Shown here: positions 1-11,670 of the stretch, piece after piece | How the letters are laid out: the number at the start of each line of letters is the position of its first letter | How positions within the stretch are numbered: the stretch's first letter is position 1 | From: Plasmopara viticola | Taxonomy: Eukaryota > Oomycota > Peronosporomycetes > Peronosporales > Peronosporaceae | Direction: 5' to 3' | DNA: 64,000 nt | Assembly: GCA_001695595.3 (NCBI GenBank) | Contig: MBPM02000019.1 | Span: 62,001-126,000, forward strand | Position numbers and translations under genes: made by a program | The notes under the pieces: generated by a model | The model's input: the letters and a program-made list of their open reading frames with translations, nothing else | The model's database searches: none | Told to the model about the DNA's origin: nothing

Positions 1-1823
1 CGGGGGGTCGTGTAGTCCGGACTGGTATTTATCAGCGCGTGCAGTAGAGCAAAGTATTTTTTCAAGAGACTATTGTTTGGCCGAACAGGCACATGCTCGA
101 TCAAAACGGTCAGCTGGGGGGGGAATTCCAGCAAATTCACTTTGCAGAGCATGTGTAGCGGCAGACTCCGGAACGCATCGGGAGTGGGAGTAAGACCCAA
201 TCTCAGTTTGTGAGGAGAACGCCTCGAGTAGAGCGTTTGAAATCTTGACTCGGCAGAGAAAGCGCGAAGCAAGCATTAAAGGCTAATTTTGAGTTTCAGC
301 TGGAGGGACATGGAAGACACTGGTCAAGATGATTTGTTGAAGTATCACTACTTGCCTTCCTAGTGAACGTGAACGTTGGAGCCAGAGATACACACTTGCT
401 TTCCATATATGCTTGAGACGATCAACATCGCTAAGAGTCGGGCTAAGCCGTATACGAAAATCAGCAGTTTAGCACGTCCTAAATTCCCACTCATGTTTAA
501 CGGTCAACCGTTGATCTTGTATGAAGTTGGTGCTTAGGGAATTTTCTCTCTCCATGCTCTCTAATAAACATTTACTAATTCGTTGAAGGGTAAAACTTAA
601 GGACTACGGCTTACGCAGTGGGCCTTATGACGCGCTTTGTAGTTAGTCTTGCTGGTGACTGCACTGGACTTTTTTTCAACTTCAAGCACACCAAGTTTTT
701 TCTCAACAATACTGACGACTTTGGGTAGCTTTGGGTATGCGTTTAAGCAAGGAAGAAATCGTGACATCTCCCTTTTGATTTTAGACGGCTAATACTAAGC
801 TTTTGCACCAGTGGTTGAGCTAAGTGTGATTTTGATTAATACCGACTCAATCCATCGCCTGAAAGTGCTATTGACTCCAAAGTGCATTAGGACCAAGTCT
901 AGTGCTTTCTACACGACACTATTAAAGGCCTTGGCGGTTGAACCCTTTTCGCCAAAAAAAAGGGATATGGTCGGAAAGTTTAGGTGCGCGTGACGACCTG
1001 AAAGAATGTTATATTGGTCTGAATGCAAAAGGCGTATAAGTCTAAAGACTACCCAGCTTGCATCCACAATCAGAAGCGCGATCGCTCGGTAGTTGCTAGG
1101 AATCTTGTGGTCCTCTTTCTTGTTTATCAATTAGAACTGAGCGCGTCCTTGATCCTAGGTCTTCCGACCGAGCTGAAGCTAAGCTGCACTTTTTCCTTCC
1201 GTCATGCGACTTTGAAGAGACGTCAGTCTCGTAGTTCTCCACTAGGAGTTCGACATCCCCGAGCATTATCCTGCGATAGTGCCCAACAAAGAACGTTCGC
1301 TGTAAATCTTTGGTAGTAGTCTGTAATAGGAATTAAGCAAATTTTAAGCTGCTCTAGTTGGATCCAACGCAACCAAATTTCTTCGACGGCTAGCAGTAAA
1401 TATCAGATCAATACAAAGCAAAAGCCTTGTAAGTTAGTACGAGTTTTTAAGTTGACTTCATATAAATTTGCATCGTGTGAAAACATAAGGCCACCGAAAG
1501 AAGAGCTTTGAGCAACGCTTTAATTGTTTGGGATCCGCGACAAAGTTTTGCTCGGGCGTATAATGGCTTAGCTTCTCAATTTTTTTAGCTTAACTTTTGC
1601 GCCGCAAGCTGTTCAAGGTACTCCGATCGGACAATATGTTAGCTCACAATGTGAAAGTTTTCATGTTTTATCAGGCTTCAGGATGCTAAAGTCAGGTTGG
1701 TCATTTTCATAGCTCGTGTTGTACAAGGAGGTGAGTGTGTGTGTACATATCACATCGCAGTGCGCTATGAGTTACAATAACCGATCGGATACCAGTAATA
1801 CCGTCAATACCCATGGGCACAGG

Positions 1824-1854
1824 GATCGTGACATCACCACATGATGTCACGATC
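1824..1854. repeat. Perfect 13-bp inverted repeat (hairpin)
   Basis: The arm GATCGTGACATCA is followed by a five-base loop CCACA and the exact reverse complement. It lies in non-coding DNA with no adjacent gene, so a terminator role is unlikely. A fold-back or MITE end is possible. Confidence 0.7.
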
Positions 1855-2639
1855 ATTCTAGCATAAACAATCGGTGAATTACGGAGTAATTACTACATAG
1901 GCAAAATGATGGTCCTGCTTTTGGGACTGGACTGGAGACGCGACAGCCAATTCATGTGAGTGACGAGACCGATCACGCTGAAGATCAGACTTTAAGTTCA
2001 AAGTATTTGGGCTAAATCTCAGTTTTCAAAGCTATACATATATCGAAATTATAAACTCTACGATTAGGGGCAAGGTGATACTAGTAAATGCTATAGATCC
2101 CCATCAAATACATCTGGGAGCAGCAGCAGGAACCATGACTATATCTCTAATTAGCTGCAAATTTACCCTCAACCACTCAAGCTGTTTCCTCCTCCCCCTG
2201 CGTCTCGAAGCCCGAGGCCCGAGCCTTAAAAATACCAAGATTAGCATCGGCTTACAATTATGTGCGGATTGCGTTTGCTTTACGATTTATCAGAGTCAGA
2301 GTCACGCAGCTCTTCGCCTTTGTGATAGCTGAGTTGGCCTGAGTCCTGTTACTACCACTGAGTAATCTTATTTAGTAAGCTAAACCTGGCGAAGTGAAAT
2401 GCGATATAATAGCATCACCGACAATGGGGGTAACTTTCGTCAGAATATATTCGTCCCTCAATTTGAGCCAGCGTGATGAAGGCGTGCCTTGGCTGACAAA
2501 GCAGTCGTAGATGACGCCATCCGTTGCGTCGTCAGGAAGGGCACTAAAGGTCTATATAAAAGCAATGAGAGTACTTAAGTACGGATTGCCTTTGAGCTTG
2601 TGACCACATATAATCACAATTTTTCTCCTCAATTACTTA

Positions 2640-2720
2640 CAGATTTCGCTGGCAGTACGGTGGAGGCAGATTTCAGCGTTATGAGCCGTGTTGAAGTCGC
2701 AAAGATTGCGGAGATTAAGT
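2640..2720 (+). pseudogene. Possible hAT transposase C-terminal fragment
   Basis: One plus-strand frame reads DFAGSTVEADFSVMSRVE before it breaks at a stop. The EADFS-type motif resembles the dimerisation tail of hAT/BED-type transposases. It is about 25 residues long with no further domain visible. This is a weak call made from motif memory only. Confidence 0.25.
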
Positions 2721-5700
2721 GAACATGTGTCATTTTGTGACGCTGATCCCAGCAAAGTCATGCTCGGTATTCGAGAGGGTGGCAGACAATTATCAAGCCA
2801 ATATCTGAATTGGTAGAACTAGCTTGGGGGAAAGTTAATGCAGAACTACTGCTATCGGCCCGCGGTGCGATATCGTGCGATGTCTGGCACCAAGCGTTGC
2901 TTGGTGAGGGTCCGTCATGAGTGGAGTGTACACTAGCATAACTCATTGCAAGTTGCAAGTGCAACGCAGGAAGCTATGGAAACTCGTGTATTGCGTCTCT
3001 AGTGCCGGAAGGCACTTAAGCCGGTACTTCGATACACGGACACAATTAAGGTGTAAATCGCAAAGTATGCTCTCTCCCATTTCGCTTGAACTTAAGCATT
3101 TAATCGACTCACGTCAGTACGGCCGGGTGCTCTAATTGTTGAGTCGCACTACAGTGATGTTGGGACAAGTCCAGTGAAACCTTCAAGATAAGACCCAGCG
3201 CGCGTTATTTTTGTCTTTTACCAGGGATGGGCCTACAGCAAGATCTAAGCGCCTGAATGTCTGAGTAGACGTAAGCTGCGGAGCTGAATCTCAACTTGAC
3301 CCGTTTGACGGGGAGGCGAGGCGAATTGTAGGCTAAAGAAGCGGAGGAGCAAGATTGGGTTTGTCTTTGTTCACTTGTAGGTAGCAGATAAATTGCGAAA
3401 TGACGATGTCACAGAGCACACAACGTATCGTGGGTCTAAGCTTGGCCACGACTCTCACTGGGCTTGCGCAGAACAAGAAGTTTTTGTGCACCGCAAGTAC
3501 CTCAGCATGCGCATCAGAAGCTGACTATCAAGAGATATTAAAGATGAAGACTGCTCTAAAAGTTTTCGCAAACGATTCGCTCTCTACTCTTGAGCATACA
3601 CATGCCCATCTTTTCAAAGCGTAAGTAACTTTATAATGTAAAGCATTCCTAATCGAATGCACCTACTACTGGTAGAATTAAAAACCTACGATACCAAAAG
3701 GACTATTCTAAAAATTTAAAGCGTAGCTTCAAGGTGCTCGCATCAAAGTTAGTCCGGGCTTAGTGGCTAACGGATCATATCCATTTCAATTTCGAGTTGC
3801 TGCTTAACTAAAGTATTTAGCTTGTATGCCTTAGCGGATAAGCTATGATAGACAACGCTAGCTAGGCAATTTGCTGGAAAAAAGTGCGACAAAGGTTGTT
3901 TCTCCCTGGTGCTGTCATTTAAAAAAATCCTGATACTTCCTAGCAAGATGGGTGGTGTTTTGTGACGACATCAGAGCGGTGTCATCTTGCAAGTCATTTC
4001 GAGTAGAGAAAATGAAGCGAAGCGGACAAGGTAGCGGGCTTGAGCAGAGCTCAGCCAGCTGCAATATGACCTGATCAGACGCAAACAATATTCAGCCGAC
4101 CTAATGCTCTCACGAATTGGAGCAAATCGAGCTATTAAAATCTGTATTTATTTGGCCAAAAGAGAGCAAATTTATGGCTCTTGAGTCTAAATTTTCTCAA
4201 TTGTAGTAGAAGATGAATTAATATATTTAGAATAGTGGCCTACTGTTCCAAAATTTTAGCTTCGTCAGTTCACCGCTTTCTGAGAGCTATCTAAAATTGA
4301 TTTGAATTAAAAGAGACATGGTCATCAGGTTATAGGAAAGAATATATGTAATACTGTGGTTACGAATATGTTTCTTAACATTAAAGTCAATTCTAGCCGT
4401 ATCCGACCTCATCGTATAGCTTTGCGGGTCACCAATGATCTTACATCGGTGACGTTCCCAGTTTGAATTCTATAGCGGCTTTTAAAGCGTATCTTGGCAG
4501 CCGCTTCGGCGTATCCTTAAATTTTCAAGTTTCGTGAAGATACGAAGTTAAGACTTGCAAATTCGATCTTTGGGTTTAAGGTGAAAGTATAGCTTCTGGT
4601 CCATCAATCAAATCCGATAACAGCGGGAAAGAGGCTTTTTTGCTACTGATGGCCGACGCTATCGAATATATTTCTTGTTTTTTTTAAGTCATCGACGTAG
4701 TCGTCTACTGAGCCCGACACATCTCCGAAGCAGTCCACACTAAAACTTCGTTCATCCTCGGAACCATAAAGTTTTAGTCATTATCGTCGGCAAAACCTGG
4801 TGCCGAAGCTTTGTAATATTTAAAAATCACATAATCAATTTCCAAGTTGGATCGAATATATAAGAGCCTCTGCTTGATGATCTTTCCTGACAAGCTCAAA
4901 TATCTGCTGTACAACTCAGAGGCATAACTCGGCAATTTGTCACTTGTCCTTACATATTTGCTCAGCAACTTGGATCATATTAAGCTTTCGTGACTAAAAG
5001 TTATTTATTGCTTGACTATAAATTGATAGCAGTGGCGCGGTTCATCAAAACGTTACAGCTACACACTACTGAATTTGGTATTGTAAGCTCTTTGTCGCTG
5101 CCACATATGTACATGACTGACTTAACTTATAGTGTAAACAATACAAAAGGTTGAATTGCTTTTACTCGCAATACCAAGCAGATCCTTGTTCTGCGCAAGT
5201 TCAGCAAAGGCCGTAAGAAAGATCGGACTCGAATTTTATTATTTTCCTTCTTGACGTCTTTACGGCGAAGTTGGCAGAAAGTTCTTTCCAACATGTTCAA
5301 GCAAGATAAGCGGAATTTGTGGCGTCGATCTGATAATTTTGATGAACTGCCATCTTGCCCACCGTCTTGGATTTGGCGTAATTGACAAAGTACAGCATGG
5401 CGGCGAGCTTAAGTAGAGCTTAACAAGTTACAGAAAGAGCGGGCCCAATATAAACAATATGAATTGATTTTTTTTCCTAAAATTAAAGGGTAGAAGAGCG
5501 CTTCAAGCTAACTGAATTTTGCATTACTTTGGTCGTAAGAGTGCAACCTCGGTTATTTAAATGAAGCTAAAGTGGGGAGCTGGGTTTGCAGAAGTGCCAT
5601 ATGATAATTTTGCAGGCAGGCTTGCGTCAAACACAAATTGCTGTACGCACGTTGGCGGGTAAACGAATTCGGAGCCCTAAGTTGACCACGCACTTATTGG

Positions 5701-7689
5701 AGTAACGCCTGTGGTAGTCGTGGATTTGGGGTGCAGTGGGTGATCGGGGCCTAGTAATTTTTAAAATAGTTCTTCGACCACAATGTTGCGCATGGCTGGA
5801 TATTGTGGTGTTTTGGGCTTATTTGTGAGTCCTACAAAGATGATGAAGCTGGAACCAGGGGTAGACGAACCATGAAAAGCAGAATCGGTTATGGTACACC
5901 TAATATAAGCAGAAGTCAAAAATTGGCAGAGCGCTGGTAAAGGCTCGATCGAGATAAAAATCGTGAAAGATCTCGCTAAAACGAAAATTAACCCACCTCC
6001 ATCGATGATGTGGATACTGTGGACCGTGGCTTGCGCTATAATCCTCTTGATGAGAGTCTAAGAGAAGAAACCGAGGACATCTTGTCGACCATTACTCTAC
6101 AGCTGCATGGACTGCCAACATGAAGATCAAATAATCGCACGTGAAGCTGAAATAACCAACAGATTTAATAAAAAGACGAATATATTACGACGTGGTCAGA
6201 CGAGCGCCTAGAGCACGCATATCACTAAGAAAACCTCAAAATAAAAGCTGGATGATAGAGGTTCGGAGTCCACAAATATGCGAATCACTGATGGAACTCA
6301 TAGCCCTGACACCGGCGAGGGCCACCATAGATAAACTGACGACCGCGAATGTTTTGTTGTGGGCAATATAGAGAAGTGGGGTCATCATGATCCATTACAG
6401 CATGTATAATACATTGGTATCAATCTTGGAGTCTTGCGCGCTACGCGTTTAGGCCTGTACAGGCATCGGAGACCCTTGTTTATGTACCGATGATGAAGGC
6501 CGAACCGTCGGCCAGGTTAGTATAATGGGCACGATTTGACAATCTAACCAAGACGTGTTCTTTGGTCAGGATCAGAAGAAAGGCATATTGGTGCCCACAA
6601 ATACTAAGCGAAAAATCAATCCCGGCAAAGATGGAGCCATCTCAACAAATGCAGACTATAGAGGCAAGGCTACAGAGTGGATCTGCAAAGTACTCTACGT
6701 ATGACTTAGCGGTTTCGGCAGCTGGATCGAACATTTAATATGTTTAAGAGCGAGTGCAGCTCAATATATTTTCAGCGGCAATGCTACAGGCTCGTACTGA
6801 TAGCATGTTACACACGTAGGAATAAATTATTAATAATAAAATGCAAAGGGTGTCAGCGCAGCTACTAGACAGCTCTTGATGACACACGAGGAGCCACAAA
6901 AGACCCCCGAGGGAGCGCTAATCGTTGCTCACACCATTAGCGTGAAAAACTAAAATCGACGTGAATTATACTGCCTCGCACGCTATGAAGCACGATTTGA
7001 ATGAAGTAGACCCCAAAACCTCACAACGACCTGTAGTGACGGCCACTTCCACGAAAATTGGTACGCAGGAAATATTGCCGGTCTCCGATTCAATATTTTT
7101 ATGTGAAAAATTGGATTAGATTGAGCAAGTCTTAGAACAATAAGCCGAAGGCCACTCTCTTACTCTATTATGTTTTTACAAAGAAATACCTGCTTATTGA
7201 CCGACCCTGTACGCAATTGGTATTGTCAGCTCAGCCTTGCCCCACAAATTGATCGGGAAAAGATATAAGCTAAGTTCAGTTCTGCGTCTTATTAGTGCTT
7301 CTCGTCAGGCAATACTTTTAAGTGGTGAAAATCACACTAATGTAGCTACACCACCTTAATGTAGGAATGGGCGTAAGGACCAGACTATTTGAGAACAAGT
7401 AAAATACATCATTAAGGCGTTTGACGATGCGCTCAAGCAGGTGCCATAGTCGAAGCAGCGCGCGAAGCACCTTTAATTGGACATCAAAAGATGTTTAAGC
7501 CCCAATGCGGTCCGGTCAACACCGAGGCACATGATTAAGATCGTGGTCACTGCAATCTACCTAAAAAGATACATCTTATTTGACCAATGTACAACAAATC
7601 CGATGACGATCAGCGCAAGCTTTTGACGCAGATGTAAAGCAAGACAAGCTGTCTTGAATGATATAGTGATCGACTGAATCATGGCACTC

Positions 7690-7990
7690 GGTTAGAAGTG
7701 TGGTCCGTGTTCTGCCGGCTGCACATGAATGGACAAAATACCATCAGTGCTTTCGATGCGGCTTGCGGTGGCTTACACCCTCAAATAATTTACACTTTCG
7801 GAGGCGTTCTACCAAGAGAGACGATCCAACCGATCGATGCATTCTTATATGCCAAGCTTTCGGGGAGACTCATTACACCGGCAAGTGCCTGATGGAGGAG
7901 AGCGACCTCAAATTTTGCCATCAGTACTTTTTCATTAGCACCAGAATGAGGATCCTTCTGTGTTGGCTCTCGGCAACTTGTTGAAGCAGG
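7690..7990 (+). pseudogene. Degenerate Gag zinc-knuckle fragment of an LTR retrotransposon
   Basis: One plus-strand frame contains QCFRCG and about 40 residues later CQAFGETHYTGKCLMEE. The second stretch fits a retroviral-type zinc knuckle (C-x2-C-x3/4-H-x4-C) in which the second cysteine has become phenylalanine. The trailing KCxMEE resembles Gag tails of oomycete gypsy elements. No intact Gag or Pol frame surrounds it, and no terminal repeats were identified, so the whole 6.0-8.2 kb stretch is probably an old element remnant. The copy is non-functional. Confidence 0.4.
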
Positions 7991-9730
7991 TTGTTTCGTT
8001 TGTATTTGTCTTAGTAGGACTTAGAACGACAGCTTTGCACCGTGTGGAAGTTTTAAACAGTGTAGACCGGTTGGATCGGCTATTGTGCAATTGATTAGCC
8101 TTGCGCCTTGTGTTGGGCATTTTTTTTTCAAGGCATGACTGCGTCCTCCAGAAGATGGAGTTGATCGGAGCAAATGCGCTGTCCATCCAAGCTTATCTAC
8201 GCGTCACCGATTACGTAGCGTACGGTGTCTGATCGAAACCCATTTTCAACTCTTGAGCACCGGCTACCTGTGATAAAGAAAATTCGTCAATTATATTATA
8301 TTGCTCTCATTATGTATTCTTCGCTGACCATATGCTTACTGTATAATAACTGGACGCTTCGAAAGCGCTTTAAGAGCAAATGATAATGATTGTCTACAGA
8401 TAGGCACGTGCGATGCGTGACACTTACTCGTTGCGTTTGATCAGTTCACTTCTTCACCCAATCAGACACTTGTATTCTGCTGATATGACAGGTAGACCAC
8501 GGATGAAGTGATATAAAGAGTGTAGCCGATCATATCCAGCAGAGTCAATTGTATCTCGCCCTGCGTTGGTGCTCCTGTGACTGAATCTCCGTAAAGTAGA
8601 TCGAATCACCGACTTAGTCACCATGACACACTGATCTACCACTCGCGTATCGCGATCATTGTACTAAATTTCTTCAAAAGTAATTTTAAATATTTAAAAC
8701 TCTTTTGATATCCAGTCGGTGGGTTCCTAACTTTGGTAGCAACTAATCTTCGAGATCACAACGCATCTATCACATCATCCGTAAAGTGCTTCACCACGTA
8801 GAGCTTGAACTTGGTATGTTTCCGTGTCTAGCTGAAGAAATGTAAGATTTGAATGCTTGCCCGACTGGAATCCAAGGATTGGCTATACGTGTGTAAAGCA
8901 AAATGCAGGTAAATATCAGCAAAGGAAAGGGACTGATACAACAACTCTGATAAATTTCATACCGATGATAAATCTGCTGTCGCAGGTTTACAAGAAATCT
9001 GATGAATCTGTCCCGCTACTTACAAAACTAATTAGTCAAAATATGAGCTGTTTGTTTTCTTACTGCTTTTAGGACTTATTCTGATTACATTTTTGACACT
9101 TTTTTTGGTATCCCGTCATTGCATATTGTGGGTATCACGGCCAACTTCACTCTTTGCTACTGTTTTTTTCGAAACAAATTAGTGGAGGGTTACACGTGGG
9201 CTCTGACGAAACTTTGGATACCCTCTACTGCCCGTCTTTGCCACTGCTCGCGACCTCGCCCTTATGGAAGCGTTTCACAAGACTCAAGAGCACTTCCTTT
9301 AAATGTTTAGATGATGCAATTACGGTGAATGAACATTTTTTGATGGTGTAGGTGATGCAAAGTAACCGAAAATAGTGACTAAGCCAACGGGGTCAACGCT
9401 TAGCGTGAGGAGTACGCAAATTTGAGAGCTGGGAATAAGGGGTGTTGGAGGTGACGTAGGTGATGTAGATGATATATGAAAATTATATAATGGAGAGTAA
9501 TTCGCTTTAGTTTTAAGTAATCTCTTTCTCCATTGCCATCACCACATGCGCGTACTTTTTAGTAGCATAGCAACGCCTCAGAAGTCCTGCGTCACATGGC
9601 TATACATTGGCTAATATTCTAATACTGTCAAAACCAGATTGTTCAATTCCCAGTTTACGTATACACGTCGGCACATGAATCATTTCTCAAAAAACTAATT
9701 GCAATACAAGCTATCGACTATCACTCTGCT

Positions 9731-11578
9731 ATGGCTTCCTTTGCTTTCCGCCGTGCCTCTAAGCGCGTGGCGCTCATTAGCGCAGGTGTCGTTGGTGTCT
9801 CTGGCCTTGCTGGATCTTCCATTGTATCCGCCAAAGAGCCAAAGCGGCTCGTAGTGCCTATCAAATGCGAGGACGGCTCGACCATCATTCCGTACGAAAC
9901 GCCATCACGTACTGCGCAACTCCAGCGCCTTAAGATGGAGCAGTTTGACGTACTTGTGATTGGTGGTGGTGCAACAGGCTCTGGGTGCGCACTCGATGCC
10001 GCCACGCGCGGGCTTAACACAGCAGTCGTTGAAGCTCACGACTTTGCAGCGGGTACGTCTGGCCGCTCGACGAAGCTGATCCACGGTGGCATTCGATACC
10101 TCGAAACGGCATTCATGAAGCTCGATTACGCAGCTTATAAGCTGGTAGATGAAGCTTTGGAAGAGCGCGCATTTTTCCTCTCGGCTGCCCCCTATATGAA
10201 TCGTCCTCTTCCTATCATGATTCCCATCTACAAGTGGTGGGAAGTGCCATACATGTGGGTTGGAACCAAAGCTTACGATGTGATAGCAGGGACCAAACGT
10301 TTTGTGCCCAGTAGCTACTACATTAATGCAGAGGAGGCCTTATTTCAGTTTCCTATGCTTCGTAAAGAAGGCCTTAAAGGTGCTATTGTATACTACGACG
10401 GACAGATGAATGACACGCGTATGAACGTATCAATTGCCCTTACAGCAACGCAGAATGGCGCTACAATTGCAAACTATGTTCAAGTGATGCATCTGTTGAA
10501 GGATGACGAGGGGAAAGTGCGTGGCGCTCACGTGAAGGACACTATTACTGGCGAGGAATGGAACGTAAAAGCTCATGCCGTCGTGAACGCCACAGGTCCG
10601 TTTACCGACACGATCCGACAGATGGATGATCCTACGAAGGACAAGATCTGTGTTCCTGCTGCAGGGGTACACACTGTGCTACCTGACCACTTTAGTCCCA
10701 ATCGGATGGGACTTATAGTCCCCAAAACAAGCGATGGCCGTGTCTTGTTTTTCCTACCGTGGGAAAATGGAACACTGGCTGGTACGACCGACTCGCAGTC
10801 GGAGATCACTATACTCCCGTCTCCTACAAAAAAAGAAGTGGACTTTATTGTGGATGAAGCCAATCGGTACCTTGCTAAAAACGTGACTCGCAACGACATC
10901 AAGTCGGCCTGGTCGGGAATTCGTCCGTTAGTCAAAGACCCACGTCACGCAGATGGGTCGACAGCCAAGATCTCACGTGAGCACATTGTGGAAGTATCTG
11001 AGTCGAACATGGTGACGATTGCTGGGGGGAAGTGGACGACGTACCGTCGCATGGCTCAAGACGCGATTGACAAGCTGGTCGAAACAGTACCAGAGATTCG
11101 ATCTAAGGCCACGCCTTGCAAGACAAAGGACGTGGGGATGATAGGAGCAGATCGGGTTGGCGAAGTGTGCAACAAGAAGTTTGACAAAATAACTGTCACT
11201 TTACGTGAAAATTATAACTTGGACAAGGATGTGGCTGAGCACTTGATGCGTAATTACGGAACACGTGCGTTACAAGTCGCGGAGATTGAACGAAGTGGTT
11301 TTTTGGACCGCAAACAAAGCGACCACCCCCGTCGTCTTCATCCAAAGTATCCGTACTTGGAGGCGGAAGTGGTGTTTGCTGTCCGACAAGAGTATGCTCA
11401 GAGAGCGACCGACATTATAGGCCGTCGGATGCGTCTGGCTTTTATTGACAGCGGTGTGAGCACGGAAATGATGCCGCGTGTAGTGCATATGATGGGAGAG
11501 CTACTCGGCTGGTCAAAGACGCGTCGGGAACAAGAGTTGGCAGAATGCAAGGAGTACTTAGAGACCATGCACAACTAG
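9731..11578 (+). CDS. FAD-dependent glycerol-3-phosphate dehydrogenase, mitochondrial
   Basis: This 615-residue protein oxidises sn-glycerol 3-phosphate to dihydroxyacetone phosphate and passes electrons to ubiquinone at the mitochondrial inner membrane, linking glycerol and lipid metabolism to respiration. The N-terminus is basic and is followed by a hydrophobic stretch at about residues 13-33, as expected for import and membrane anchoring. The FAD Rossmann motif GGGATGSG lies at residues 78-85, followed by the family-typical GTSGRSTKLIHGGIRYLE. Later motifs (AGTTDS near residue 350, then AGGKWTTYRRMAQDA) match the DAO-type core. The C-terminal DAO_C region follows. Length fits the GUT2/GPD2 family without the calcium-binding EF-hand tail of animal enzymes. 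It has no intron. Its stop is 92 bases from the stop of the convergent large gene, so the two share a very short terminator region. Family assignment is firm. Confidence 0.96.
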   Translation: MASFAFRRASKRVALISAGVVGVSGLAGSSIVSAKEPKRLVVPIKCEDGSTIIPYETPSRTAQLQRLKMEQFDVLVIGGGATGSGCALDAATRGLNTAVVEAHDFAAGTSGRSTKLIHGGIRYLETAFMKLDYAAYKLVDEALEERAFFLSAAPYMNRPLPIMIPIYKWWEVPYMWVGTKAYDVIAGTKRFVPSSYYINAEEALFQFPMLRKEGLKGAIVYYDGQMNDTRMNVSIALTATQNGATIANYVQVMHLLKDDEGKVRGAHVKDTITGEEWNVKAHAVVNATGPFTDTIRQMDDPTKDKICVPAAGVHTVLPDHFSPNRMGLIVPKTSDGRVLFFLPWENGTLAGTTDSQSEITILPSPTKKEVDFIVDEANRYLAKNVTRNDIKSAWSGIRPLVKDPRHADGSTAKISREHIVEVSESNMVTIAGGKWTTYRRMAQDAIDKLVETVPEIRSKATPCKTKDVGMIGADRVGEVCNKKFDKITVTLRENYNLDKDVAEHLMRNYGTRALQVAEIERSGFLDRKQSDHPRRLHPKYPYLEAEVVFAVRQEYAQRATDIIGRRMRLAFIDSGVSTEMMPRVVHMMGELLGWSKTRREQELAECKEYLETMHN

Positions 11579-11670
11579 AGTATTCTAAGGCAGATAAGAA
11601 GACCGTATACATTTAAAATATACGGCAGCACTTGGCATAATGAACCCGATTCATGGTACAGACTGAAAAT

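Larger units (their letters stand above)
1..9700. other. Gene-poor, repeat-derived region
   Basis: No open reading frame here is longer than 97 residues, and none of the short ones has a recognisable domain. Many alternative frames break within a few dozen codons, as in decayed transposon DNA. The pieces I can name are listed separately: a perfect hairpin near 1.83 kb, a possible hAT-type tail near 2.65 kb, and a gag-like zinc-knuckle remnant near 7.7-8.0 kb. The last ~250 bases before 9731 should contain the promoter of the glycerol-3-phosphate dehydrogenase gene. I see no clear core element in them. Confidence 0.6.

Noticed and set aside
811..1316. Overlapping short frames on both strands
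   Set aside because: Under 100 residues, no domain, and frames in competing directions.
3400..3624. 74-residue frame MTMSQSTQRIVGLSLATT...
   Set aside because: It looks superficially like a short secreted protein, but the N-terminus is not convincingly hydrophobic, there is no homolog I recognise, and it sits alone in decayed DNA.
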